In this document: positions 8,886-18,505 of the stretch, one piece after another
Numbering within the stretch: position 1 is the first letter of the stretch
How the letters are laid out: every line of letters begins with the position of its first letter
Source: Obelidium mucronatum
Taxonomy: Eukaryota > Chytridiomycota > Chytridiomycetes > Chytridiales > Chytriomycetaceae
Reading direction: 5' to 3'
Length of the DNA stretch: 18,911 bases
NCBI GenBank assembly: GCA_025765595.1
Contig: JAIVFH010000462.1
Location: forward strand, 1-18,911
Notes under the pieces: model-generated
What the model was told of the DNA's origin: nothing
Databases searched by the model: none
What the model saw: only the letters and a program-made list of their open reading frames with translations
Program-made: the position numbers and the translations under genes

Positions 8886-10633
8886 TCAAGCAAACAAAAC
8901 GGTAAATACGGCCAACAAAATTCCAGAGGAAATGCAAATTCCAGCAGACTTTGTAGTTGTTTGAACAGCTGTTGTGGTCGTTGGCAACGTTGTGTTTGTT
9001 CCAGACCGCTGCTTGAATGGCGAGACCGTGTTGTTTTGAAGAATTCACTCATAAAGTAAATAGACCTTTTTGGTTCGCGTCTCAAACTGCCCTTATCCAA
9101 GTTTACTTTTCCAGTAACTGGATCCCAGTCTTGTTGAAATAAAATGAAGAGCTGTTTAGAAGAAGAAACATGACTTGGGGTGGGAAACCTACAATCAACA
9201 GCGATATGACCCCATCTGAGCTCATATGTCGAGAACTCGTAGTTGTCAATCAGGGACCAAGCTAAAACGGCTGAGACTGGGACCTTGTCTTCTGTCGCAA
9301 GGGCAATAATTTGTGGACCGTTTAATTGCCAGAATTGAACACGTAAATCATCTTGTACGGCTTGAGCAAATGTACTCTCCAAGTCCTGGGAACATGGTAT
9401 CCTTTTTGATAGGAATACAAATTAATTCATGTTTACATTGAAACAAAGAAAAAACTAAGGGACTTTACCAAGTTCGGCAATCACAACCTCCTTATTGTAT
9501 CTGTTGTACAAGAATCTTGGCAATAGTCTTGTTCCGATTGGGTTTGGGTGAGGCCAGTATATAATAGAAGTTGGGTCATCCACTTCTTGAGCCGTGTACG
9601 GTGTAGTTTCGCCTGGAGGAGAATCTGGTACTCCCCGAGTAATCGAATTGTAAATATTCACCGCAATAAAGTCACAACTGCCTTTCATCATTGCTTTTTG
9701 CGCATCCGTGAATGCTGGAAGTGGATACGCTTTTTTGATGTTGGGTCCATAGTCTCCCATAAAGCAGGGGTCAAAGTACCATTCCGCTTGCAAGAGAGTG
9801 GATTCGTAAACTTGGGTTGGGTTTGTGGTTCCGGGTCGATCCAGTCGGTATACTTGGAATAGCGAACTTCCATTTGGAACTGTTTGGCATTTCGGGCGTT
9901 TTGGACAACTGTTCCGTGAGCAAGGAGGGAGTTGTGCATGCATTGATAATACAATGCATCTGAAGTGGTGGTGAAGGGGGCAAATTGTGGCTTGTGCATG
10001 CAAAAGTCACAGTTGGCGCGAGGTTCATTCAAAGTGAGCCAGTAGTTTACACGGTCACCATAGTTTTCCAAAAGGACACTAGCATAGTTTGCAAACGCAT
10101 CGATAATTTTGTCGCTTTGGAATCCCCTGAATTGGTCCTGACAAGCTTAAGGAGGAGCAATGTTAAATTTCGCTTGTACAAGATTCAAAGGCAACAAGCA
10201 AGACACACGAACCTTGCGGCAAATCCCAGTGAAACATTGTTGGGAATGGTTCAGCGCCATTTTTAATGATTTCGTCAATCATATCAGAATAGTACTTGAT
10301 ACCGGCTGGGTTTGGAGTTCCTGTGCAATTTGGCAAGATACGAGGCCAAGAGATTGAAAAACGGTAGGCAGTTGCCTTGAACTGAGACAAGAACGCTAAA
10401 TCCTCCTTGTATCTGTTGTAGTGATCGGCTGATCGGTATGGTTTGCCGTGGGTTGGGCGCAAGGTCGAGTTCAAGTAGGCAGTATCAAAGATGGATGGTC
10501 CTATTAAATGCAATCAGACTGCCAGTCAACCAAGCACGTCACAATGCAAGATACCTTTTCCATCCAGGTTCCATCCGCCTTCCATCTGAACGGCAGAGCC
10601 GCCAAACCCCCAAGCTATAGGAACTTTAGCCAT
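8886..10633 (-). CDS. GH1 family beta-glucosidase, C-terminal hydrophobic tail, copy 1
   Basis: Glycoside hydrolase family 1, retaining hydrolysis of beta-glucosides such as cellobiose. Exons are 10555-10633, 10213-10500, 9469-10145, 9193-9401 and 8886-9129. Seen in order: VPIAWGFGGSAVQMEGGWN (N-terminal GH1 signature), YKEDLAFLSQFKATAYRFSI, SWPRILPNCTGTPNPAG, FPTMFHWDLPQ, NYWLTLNEPRANCDF with the acid/base Glu, QAEWYFDPCFMGDYGP, DFIAVNIYNS, and EVVIAELG carrying the presumed nucleophile Glu. VPVSAVLAWSLIDNYEF and WDPVTGKV follow. The usual TENG around the nucleophile is AELG here. The C-terminus is a Thr-rich linker, then KSAG and a hydrophobic end (ISSGILLAVFTVLFA), as in GPI-anchored or tail-anchored proteins. 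The start MAKVP has no signal peptide. Three one-base losses, in exon 3 (near 9825), exon 4 (near 9383) and exon 5 (near 9036), break the frame. The gene ends 142 bases from the convergent ATP-grasp-like copy. Confidence 0.85.
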
Positions 10634-10697
10634 TGATGGAATTTTTCTCCAAATGAAGTCACAAGTTACTATGAACGAAGTAAAGTTGGTTACAGAA

Positions 10698-13011
10698 TCA
10701 ATGGAAACCATTATTATTCCGATGTAATTCAAACTCATCAATAACTGTAGTCCCACGATCGCCCTTCCCAGCACCCAGAACTTGAAACCTCACAACTCCA
10801 CGTTCAGAAACATCCGTAATCAATAAATGATGAAAAGGTCGTTTGGATCGTTCAGGCGATAGCGATAGCTGGACCAAATCCACATGCCGCATTTGCTTCC
10901 CCTTCAGCAACTTTACTCGAGGGCCACCTCCACCACCAGATACAATAAACGCCTTTCCCTCCTTTTCGAATCGTTCATACGAATGAACATGTCCGCTTAT
11001 ATACGCAATTGCCTTTTTGGACTCTAGAAACAGTTTCACGAGGGTTTTTAGCGTGCCAGTTTCATCATCGCAAGTCAACTCGCTGTTTGTAAATGGCGGA
11101 TGATGCGCGAAAAAAAACCGATGATACAGAAGGATCTTGATCAAATAGCGCAAGTTGGTTCTGGATCCAAGCAAACTGAATACCAGCCTTTGTTTCGCCA
11201 AGCACATCCACGTTAGAGTCAGCAAACAGAAGACCTAGCGAGTTGTACCTTCGCGAATACCAAGTTGCCTCAGCCAGCCAGGAGAAGCGGCTTATCATGT
11301 GTCTGTGTGGCACGGAGACGACTGGAAGAGCCCAATACTCGTGATTTCCACAGATTGGAAATATGGGGACTTGGAGAGTGGCAAAGAGTTGATCAAAAGA
11401 CTTCCATTGCGTCTCGTCGGGTGCCCAGTTCACAATGTCGCCCAAGACAATCAGAGCCCCTGGATTTGAATTTACAATGCTGCGAGCAATGACCTGTCTC
11501 TCGGAATGATTTTGCTCTCGTCCAATCAGTGTTTCAACAAACAGAGTGGGTTGGATATCTCCCACAACTGCAAGTGGATGCTCATTGGTTGGGTGGGCGG
11601 TCATCAAGGATTTATTGGATTGAAGCAGTTCAACCACATCGTCGTGTTTATGCAAAGTGGCCCACCTAAGGGCAAAGTTCCCATCTGCCATGGGATCCAC
11701 CAGTCCTGATTCAAGAAGTAGCTGAACTACTGGGGCATGGCCATAATAAGACGCCAATCGAAGAGCATAGTTGTTGATTGCAGACGGGTCCACTCGGCCG
11801 GATTCAAGCAGTAGCTTCACAACATCCACATATCCTTTCCGAGATGCCCATCGAATTGAATAGTTCTTGTCTGCCGCTGGATCTACTTTTCCTGATTCAA
11901 GAACAAGCCGAACAACATTGGTATAACCCAAGCGTGATGCCCACCGAATTGCAAAGTTTTTCTTTGCTGCTAGATCCACCATTCCTGACGCGAGCAGAAG
12001 TTGGACAACTCGTGAGTAACCATTCTCAAATGCTGCGGCAACAGCGAAATTATTGCTTGCGGCTGGATCTACGGCTCCTGAATCCAGAAGCAGTTTCACA
12101 ATTCGATCATAGCCATTTTCAGACGCAGATTGAATGGCTTCATTGTTCTTGACAGCAGGATTCACCCGTCCAGTTTTCAGCAGCAGTTCAACGACTTTTT
12201 CACAACCGAACCTAGACGCGTATCGAATCGCAATGTTATTCTTTACTGCTGGATCAATCTTTCCGACATTAATCAGAAGTTCAACCACTGTTGAGTGCCC
12301 ATTTTGGGAAGCCCAAGCCATAGCATAATTATCGACAGCAGAAGGATCCACATTTCCTGATTCAAGCAAAATTTGGACGACATTTCCATGGCCAAACTCT
12401 GATGCGTGTCGAATCGCATAGTTGTCATCTATTGCTGGATGTATTCCAGAATCGAGAAGAAATCGAACAACATCAGCGTTCCCCTTCAGGACAGCCTTTT
12501 TAAAATAAAATTGTCGTGGAAAGCGATGTCTATCCGGGTATCTTGAAGTAACGGCATGTAAATGTCACGAATTTGGCTTTCCAATGCAAATGAAATAAGT
12601 GCTTGTTTGCACTTTGAGTTCAACCACTGCGGATAAAACATAACTCTTTGAAAATAGTTGAGGGCTGTTGATGGCGGCAGGCGGTAAAAGTAGTGAAAGC
12701 GAAGGACGTTGGTCATGTCAAAACCCTCCAGAACAGAAGGAAGCAAGCAGTAATAAAGGGCTTGGTAGCTAGCAGGAACGCCTGTCCAGTCATCACAAAG
12801 TCTTCGTCCCATCGTTTCGTTGCTGGTTTTCCCCGACGGAGATTTGATGCTGAAGGTGGACATGAGCAAACTTGATGTCAATCAGGTTTTGAGCGATGAG
12901 CCACTTCGAAGCCAATGCGGCCGCGAGCAAGTTCTCATCGATTGGCAGATGAATCAGGATCTCTTGCATTACTTCCGGTGGAAGTGAGGGACTCGGAGAC
13001 TTGGACTTCAT
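10698..13011 (-). CDS. F-box-like / ankyrin-repeat / calcineurin-type metallophosphatase fusion, intronless
   Basis: The N-terminus carries an F-box-like segment, LPPEVMQEILIHLPIDENLL. A helical region of about 120 residues follows (WTGVPASYQALYYCLLPSVL and onwards). Then come about ten ankyrin repeats at a 31-residue period (for example WASQNGHSTVVELLINVGK). The last repeat runs directly into a metallophosphatase domain. Metal-ligand motifs are GDIQ, GDIVN, GNHEYW, AHHPPF and SGHVHSYERF, the last in purple-acid-phosphatase style. Repeats and the first three phosphatase motifs share one uninterrupted frame (12369 down to about 11118), so the fusion is not an artefact of joining. Three indels occur: an extra base near 12827-12834, a missing base in the T run 12497-12501, and an extra base in the A run 11110-11117. 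An F-box normally recruits SCF ubiquitin ligase via Skp1, so substrate-targeted ubiquitination and dephosphorylation may be combined; this is inference. It starts 92 bases from the end of GH1 copy 2 and ends 64 bases from the start of GH1 copy 1. Confidence 0.8.
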
Positions 13012-13103
13012 GATGTGTTTTTATTGATTTTCAAACAAATGTATGCAGAACATGTTTCCTGTACTACGGACGACACAAAAAGCAAATAGAAGGAAAAGGA
13101 TGA

Positions 13104-14929
13104 TCAAGCTACCAAGTTAACTAAAAGCGCCCACCCAAGAGCCGCCATGATTGAATCTGTGACAATTTCACTGGCGGCTCCGCTCTTTGTTGTTTGAGCA
13201 GGTACTTTGGTTGGATTGACGGAAGTAGTTGACGAAGAAGTTGCAGAGCTTGAGGACGATGGCGCAAGTTTACGAGCAAATGGTGTGACAGTGTGGTTGT
13301 TGAAAAAGTCACGCATGTAGTAGATGGACTTTTTTGGTTCGCGTTTCAGACTGCCCTTATCCGTGTTGACTTTTCCTGTCACTGGATCCCAGTCTGAGAA
13401 AAAAAATAGTCTGTGAGCTGAGTGAAAGGAAAACATGAACATCCAGAGCACAACAACTCACAGTCAACAGCAATATGCCCCCATCTGAATTCATAAGTTT
13501 CGAACTCGTAGTTGTCAATCAATGACCACGCGAGGACAGCAGAAATCGGGACCTTGTCTTCAGTTGCGAGAGCCAAAATTTGTGGGCCATTTAGTTCCCA
13601 GAACTGAACACGCAAGTCATCTTGCACTGCTTGAGCAAAAGTACTTTCTTGGGCTCTTGGAACGTGGTATCCTGCCAAAAAAAAGGAGGAGAAGGTTGTG
13701 ATGTGAATATTCACGGCAACAAAAAAAACGTAAGAAGCGTTACAAACCCAGTTCCGCAATCACGACCTCCTTGTTGTATCTGTTGTACAAAAATCTTGGA
13801 AGCAATCTGGTTCCTTCCGGACGTGGATTCGGCCAATACTGAAGAGCGTTGGGTCATCAACTTCCTGCGCTGTGTATGGCGCCGCTTCTCCAGGAGGCAA
13901 ATTCGGCAAACCTCTCGTGATGGAGTTATAAATATTCACCGCAATAAATCACAGCTATCTTTCATCATTGCTTTCTGCGCATCCGTGAATGCTGGAAGTG
14001 GATACGCTTTTTTGATGTTGGGTCCATAGTCTCCCATAAGCAGGGGTCAAAGTACCATTCCGCTTGCAAAAGAGTGGATTCGTAGACTTGAGTTGGGTTG
14101 GCGGGTTCAGGGTCGAGCCAGTCGGTGATACTTGGAATAGCAACTTCCATTTGGAACTGTTTGGCATTTTCCGGGCGTTTTGGACAACTGTTCCGTGAGC
14201 AAGGAGGGAGTTGTGCATACATTGATAATACAATGCATCTGAAGTGGTGGTAAGGGGGCAAATTGTGGCTTGTGCATGCAAAAGTCACAGTTGGCGCGAG
14301 GTTCATTCAAAGTGAGCCAGTAGTTTACACGGTCACCGTAGTTTTTCAAAAGAACGTTCGCATATGTAGCAAACGCATCGATAATTTTGTCGCTTTGGAA
14401 TCCCCTGAATTGGTCCTGACATGCTGTTGTAAAGGTAGTTATTTTCGTTATGAATTTATGAATTCATGAAACAAGGGGGCTCCTTCAGAAACAAACCTTG
14501 AGGCAAATCCCAGTGAAACATTGTTGGGAATGGTTCAGCGCCATTTTTGATGATTTCATCAATCATATCAGAATAGTATTTAATTCCAGCTGGGTTTGGA
14601 GTTCCAGTACAGTCAGGCAAGATTCTTGGCCACGAAATGGAAAACGGTAGGCCGTCGCGTTGAACTGCGACAAGAACGCCAAATCCTCCTTATATCTGTT
14701 GTAGTGATCTGCAGCTCTGTAGGGTGTTCCATGTGTTGGACGCAAGCTCGGATTCAAGTAGGCAGTGTCGAAAACGGACGGGCCTTTTTTTTGGAATTCA
14801 GTAAGAAGCGTCAACAAGGATAGAGCTGTTTGCTGGCCGCTTTCGTTCACCTTTTCCATCCTGGTTCCAACCTCCTTCCATCTGCATTGCTGAGCCTCCA
14901 AAGCCCCATGCGATTGGCACCTTTGACAT
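13104..14929 (-). CDS. GH1 family beta-glucosidase, C-terminal hydrophobic tail, copy 2
   Basis: Paralogue of the gene at 8886-10633, with the same exon phases: 14851-14929, 14497-14783, 13748-14423, 13462-13671 and 13104-13393. It begins MSKVPIAWGFGGSAMQMEGG, and the 26-codon first exon is the same length as in copy 1. FPTMFHWDLPQ, NYWLTLNEPRANCDF (acid/base Glu), VVIAELG (presumed nucleophile Glu), YHVPRAQESTFAQA, VPISAVLAWSLIDNYEF and WDPVTGKV are all present. The C-terminus has a Ser/Thr-rich linker (APSSSSSATSSSTTS), then KSGAASE and a hydrophobic end (IMAALGWALLVNLVA). An upstream stop and lack of ATG argue against a missed signal-peptide exon immediately 5'. Indels include one missing T near 14640 in exon 2 and about seven events in exon 3 between roughly 13840 and 14260, including a compensating loss and gain near 14129-14144. 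Mature length after correction is about 515 residues, usual for GH1 plus a tail. Confidence 0.85.
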
Positions 14930-15068
14930 TTTTTCGAATATTACTTTTCACTCTTTTTCAGCGCGGCAATTCTATTTTTGGAACATCAGCATAAAATCAA
15001 TGTTTAATGGGAAAGAATAAGGCGGTCTATTTATTTATATTGGAAGAAAAACATCGCTCCCTCATTTT

Positions 15069-16883
15069 TCAGAAGTCACTTCCTTCCTTTCTACTGCTGC
15101 ATATCACACACAGATCCAATTGTACCCGACCGCGACGATACTTCAGAAAAATTCCGAACCTGCATTGGATAATTTTGTGGCATGTGTGGGTGATACAAGA
15201 TTGCATTTGACGGGCGATATTCTTGTAGATTATTTGTGGTGGGTAGGGGTTTTGTTGTTGTAGTTGTTGCAGTTGTTGTTGCTGATGGTGTGGGTTATAG
15301 TACTGTTGAGAAGGCGCGGGTAGATGAAAGGATGACACAGGCAGCGGTTGCTGGTTGTGCACATATTGCTGCCGCTGCTGCTGTTGGTGCTGCTGTTCAT
15401 GGTATATCGGGGTGGGCTGTGCAGCGTAGTGATGGTGGTTCGGTGTTGGTATCAAAGGTAGTTGATTTCTCTGTTGCGGAAATGAATCTAATGCCCATGG
15501 ATTTTTAAAAGGGCTGGCATCTTTAGGGGGTTTATTAATCCCGGTCCTGGTTGTGAGTCTGTGGGAATCTGGGGTACAACAGTCAAACGCGCTTGGTGCA
15601 AGTAATTAGCCCTGAGACAAGAGAAACAATTTAATACCCGCGTTCAATTATTCGAGGCGAATAAATAAAAATACTCACTTGTTATCTAGCATTGATCGGA
15701 CGTGAAGACTGATGTTCAAAAACTTTCCACTTCTGTATTTCTCCAGAATTTGTCTCGGGGCTTGGATCAAACACTCCTCCAGATTGCTAATTATTCTTCC
15801 AAGCAGCGGTTCCGAATGAGTCCAAAAGCGACAAGTGTGTAAAGAGTCAGCAAGAATAAGACTGGCCATCGCCAAGAGACTGGGTCTGAACGGCCGAAAC
15901 CTCCGATGAATCAAAGTCAGCTCCATAATCAGCCTTGCAAGTGCTCTAACAGGTGGCTTCACATTGTTCAACTGCTTGCACTGAGACTTGAGGAATGCTT
16001 CTGGAGTCGGATGCCCCAATACAAATCCCAAGTCGGATAAAATAGCCTTCTCCATAACTGCAAACTGAGACGGTAACACTGAGGATTCCAAGAGCATAGA
16101 AAGAGTTTTTGGCGAGGGAACGCGACCATGGTTTTCTTCAAACTTTGCAGCAATCCAGAGACACGTTAGTCCCAACAGCTGGTATTCAGATTTCTTTACA
16201 ACTCTTTTGGCACAGACTCGATCGATATAGTTGATTGTCAAGTACAGCGTTTCCGGTCTCAAATCGTATTCTGAATGGACTTCAACTAGCCACAAAATCA
16301 ACGACTTTCGATGCTTCCATGAAACTTCCGTTTGGATAGCGTCTATGCTTGTGACGTTTGGAAGTGTTTAATCTACATCCCTTTTGTTTAATACACGACC
16401 GCGTTAAATTTTTTTTTGCCTGTTGCCTCACCTCCATCTCACGCATGAACATTTCAATTTCAGGAGCGTATTCGTCCATACAATTAAACGCCGAAGTATC
16501 TTCGAATGCTTCAAAGCGTGCAAGCATTACAGGCGGGATTTGGTATGTGTTTTGGAATGGTTGAATTGGTGGTGTTGGAATGTGATAATTCCGAATGGGT
16601 TGATGGGTCTGGTGATACGCGTCGGCAGAATATTTACCAAAATTGGTGTGGCGGGATGGTTATTATATTGGGCTGCTGGAGCGGCTTTTTGAAGATTCTG
16701 CTGCTGGTGCTGCTGTTGTTGTTGATACTGGAATTCATGTTTTTGGGTGTCTGCTGTTGAAGAATAATGTTTGGTTGGGTACGGTGCTGAGGATCGGATT
16801 TGTTTTGATTCGCCGCTTGTAGTCAAAGCCGATATAGAGGGGAAGTAGTTTCCAAGGTACGCTGTCAGGTAAGTTGTGGCCAT
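15069..16883 (-). CDS. Cyclin with Gln/His-rich N- and C-terminal extensions
   Basis: Regulatory subunit of a cyclin-dependent kinase, with A/B-type features. Exon 1 is 16432-16883. It starts MATTYLTAYLGNYFP, runs through a Gln-rich tract and the pre-box helix EYAPEIEMFMREME. Exon 2 is 15679-16372 and holds the cyclin box: EVSWKHRKSLILWLVEVH, LRPETLYLTINYIDRV, LTCLWIAAKFEE (the Arg and Lys/Glu positions that contact the CDK are kept), and a cyclin-C-like half with HPTPEAFLKSQ. Exon 3 runs from 15611 to the stop at 15069 and encodes a Pro/Gln/His-rich tail (EQQHQQQQRQQ, QQLQQLQQQ). Three indels are inferred: near 16583-16595, a missing A at the exon 2 acceptor (16367-16370), and a missing A near 15522-15524. 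A cell-cycle role (G2/M) is likely from the family; the subclass is uncertain. The last part of exon 3 may contain a further intron. Confidence 0.8.
15251..15280 (-). repeat. CAA/CAG-type repeat coding polyglutamine in cyclin C-terminal tail
   Basis: Interrupted CAA/CAG codons on the minus strand encode QQQQLQQLQQQN. Slippage-prone codon repeats of this type often vary in length between strains. Confidence 0.7.
16697..16727 (-). repeat. CAA/CAG-type repeat coding polyglutamine in cyclin N-terminal region
   Basis: On the minus strand this codes YQQQQQHQQQN in the N-terminal extension of the cyclin. The CAA-rich and CAG-rich halves are separated by a CAC codon. Confidence 0.7.
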
Positions 16884-17837
16884 TTTTGTATGGGTCGGCA
16901 ATTCAACGAGAGGAGTTGCTATGTATTTGTGGGCAAATATCTATAGTGGGAATTATCTTCGAGGGGTCTTCTCCCATACAAAAGGCGGGAAGCTTGTTTT
17001 TTTTGACAGGGGGTAATTCCAGGGAAGGCCCAACCCAACCCGCCCATCGGAGTTTCAAAAAATAAGACAATTCTTAATAATAACGACTCTTGCATATCAA
17101 GGAAGTCTTTGAGTTTATCTCTATAAAGACCGAGAATAGTCAGTATACATCGTTGTTGCGTTTCTTTTTTTCTTTTTCAACTTTTCAAAAATCAGGTATG
17201 TTCCAGTTTAACACCTGCAACCCCTTCCATCTCGTTTGTACCAGCGATGACAACTATGACATATTATATTTCATCGGCGGAACACCCCATGTCGATCATA
17301 ATAGTTTCAGCCTTGCCTGAGGATCCTCCGCCCCGCTTAAAACACCCTCTCACAAACCCTGTTGAATCGATAGCTAACAATAATTCCAATCGATTATAGG
17401 TTTGTTAAATGATCGTGGTCACTACTCTCTTTCTCAAGGTAGACATACTTTTCCCGTCTTGCAATTGTTCTATGATGATATGTGTTGACGGGCGGACGGA
17501 AGTGTGCACCTTGTACAGCACATAATTGTGTCGAATGTCAACTTTACTGAGAACTGCTTAGCTGCTATCGTGTTATTTGCATCTCACTTTGTTTCGAATT
17601 GTTGCTTATCTACGTTTTCAACAGGTCAAGGGAACTCTTCATAATGTCTTGAGTCTTATGTATTGTCGTGATTGCAATAAATTAGTTTTACAATTTAAGC
17701 TTTTAGATCGAATGGTTTAAGATTCTTCGAGTCGGTCTCAAGGAGTCGACTTTGCTGTCACCTACTCTCATTTCATATTCAGTTAAAGACCACTGTTGTT
17801 TTAAACTCCGCGACATAATTTGAAGACATTTAACTTA
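16884..17837. other. Intergenic region without a recognised gene
   Basis: About 950 bases upstream of the cyclin gene. I find no domain I can name on either strand. The only coding-like piece is the short plus-strand ORF at 17198-17320. The right part (17400-17830) is AT-rich with stops in all frames and looks non-coding or decayed. Confidence 0.5.
17198..17320 (+). CDS. Unrecognised short ORF, possible exon
   Basis: Forty codons beginning MFQFNTCNPFHLVC and ending HNSFSLA. It is preceded by a polypyrimidine tract and CAG just before the ATG (17160-17196), which looks like a 3' splice site, so it could be an internal exon rather than a start. Downstream, other frames stay open for short distances (LPEDPPPRLKHPLTN at about 17312-17356; DRGHYSLSQGRHTFPVLQ at about 17411-17464), which would fit a broken gene. 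No family was recognised. Chance is a fair alternative. Confidence 0.2.
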   Translation: MFQFNTCNPFHLVCTSDDNYDILYFIGGTPHVDHNSFSLA

Positions 17838-18237
17838 GACCCCTTCTTCAATCGCGTACTTCTCAACTATCGCAGGATCCAGTTTCCCTGATCAAGAAAT
17901 GGCTGGACAATACGCCACGTGCCCATTTTCTGCCGCCAATCTAATGGCGCAACGCCAATCTAATGGCGTAGTTAATGTTTGCTGTCGGATCCACCTTTCC
18001 CGATTCAGGTGGCAATTTAACGACTTTGCCCTGTCCCATCCCGGTCCCATATCCGGTTTCCGGAGCTGTGGCGGATTGCACCGATGATATACAACGCGAT
18101 CGAACGCGTCCAGGTACGTCCCATCCCATTACCGGCCGCCTCGTGCCCAAGCTTTGAAGTGTATCGAATCGCGTAGTTCTTTTTGGCACCAGGATTCACG
18201 TTTTCCACTTGAAGACTTCCTCATACCCATTCTCAAC
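17838..18237 (-). pseudogene. Decayed ankyrin-repeat fragment
   Basis: Pieces of ankyrin units of the local 31-residue type are spread over different minus-strand frames: VENGYEEVFK, then ENVNPGAKKNYAIRYTSKLGHE, then VVKLPPESGKVDPTANINYAIRLA, then LAAENGHVAY, and finally LDPAIVEKYAIEEGV. Between the second and third pieces lies about 120 bases of non-ankyrin sequence, and a 19-base duplication (17934-17968) adds a further frame break. Several in-frame stops occur. Unlike the other genes here, larger lesions are present as well as single-base indels, so this is a real pseudogene or gene remnant. Confidence 0.7.
17934..17968. repeat. 19-bp tandem duplication inside the ankyrin remnant
   Basis: CGCCAATCTAATGGCG occurs at 17934-17949 and again at 17953-17968, separated by CAA. 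The 19-base period is not a multiple of three and so shifts the ankyrin frame. Confidence 0.9.
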
Positions 18238-18358
18238 CGTGCCTGCCGCAGATTTGACTGCTACGAAATGCCCGTATTTCTGTTTGATCCGCTAGCTAGA
18301 ACGCCAATAGTCCAGCTATCACGATCACGGACAACTCAAGGATACGTCAGGATTCCGT

Positions 18359-18485
18359 TGTTGGACGTGTATGGCGGGCGGGACGATTCTGGAACATTCT
18401 ATTACTAATTATAACTCCGAAAGAGAATTACAATAAACTTTAACTTTATTATCCAGAATTCCCGTTTGACATTTCAAACACAACA
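18359..18485 (+). mobile_element. Candidate short 5' LTR of a retroelement
   Basis: A 127-base block begins TGTTGGACG and ends ACACAACA, so its ends form the TGTTG/CAACA inverted repeat typical of Ty1/copia-type LTRs. It contains AATAAA near 18432, consistent with a polyadenylation signal. An ORF starts 21 bases after the end. The second LTR would lie outside the window and no primer-binding site was recognised, so this is tentative. Confidence 0.35.
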
Positions 18486-18505
18486 ACGTATTCAACGACG
18501 TAATA

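Noticed and set aside
10634..10774. N-terminal extension of GH1 copy 1 (MVSIDSVTNFTSF...) as a possible signal peptide
   Set aside because: Most of it overlaps the 3' end of the fusion gene, it lacks a convincing signal core, and copy 2 has no equivalent. Both copies align from MAKVP / MSKVP.
11265..12328. Several plus-strand ORFs across the ankyrin region
   Set aside because: They are antisense shadows created by the regular 93-base ankyrin period of the minus-strand fusion gene; their products are low-complexity and have no recognisable domain.
15236..15508. Plus-strand Val/Ala-rich ORF
   Set aside because: It is the antisense reading of the polyQ/His tail of the cyclin.
18154..18408. Plus-strand 84-codon ORF over the ankyrin remnant and the LTR start
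   Set aside because: It is antisense to ankyrin fragments, crosses the candidate LTR boundary and shows no recognisable domain.
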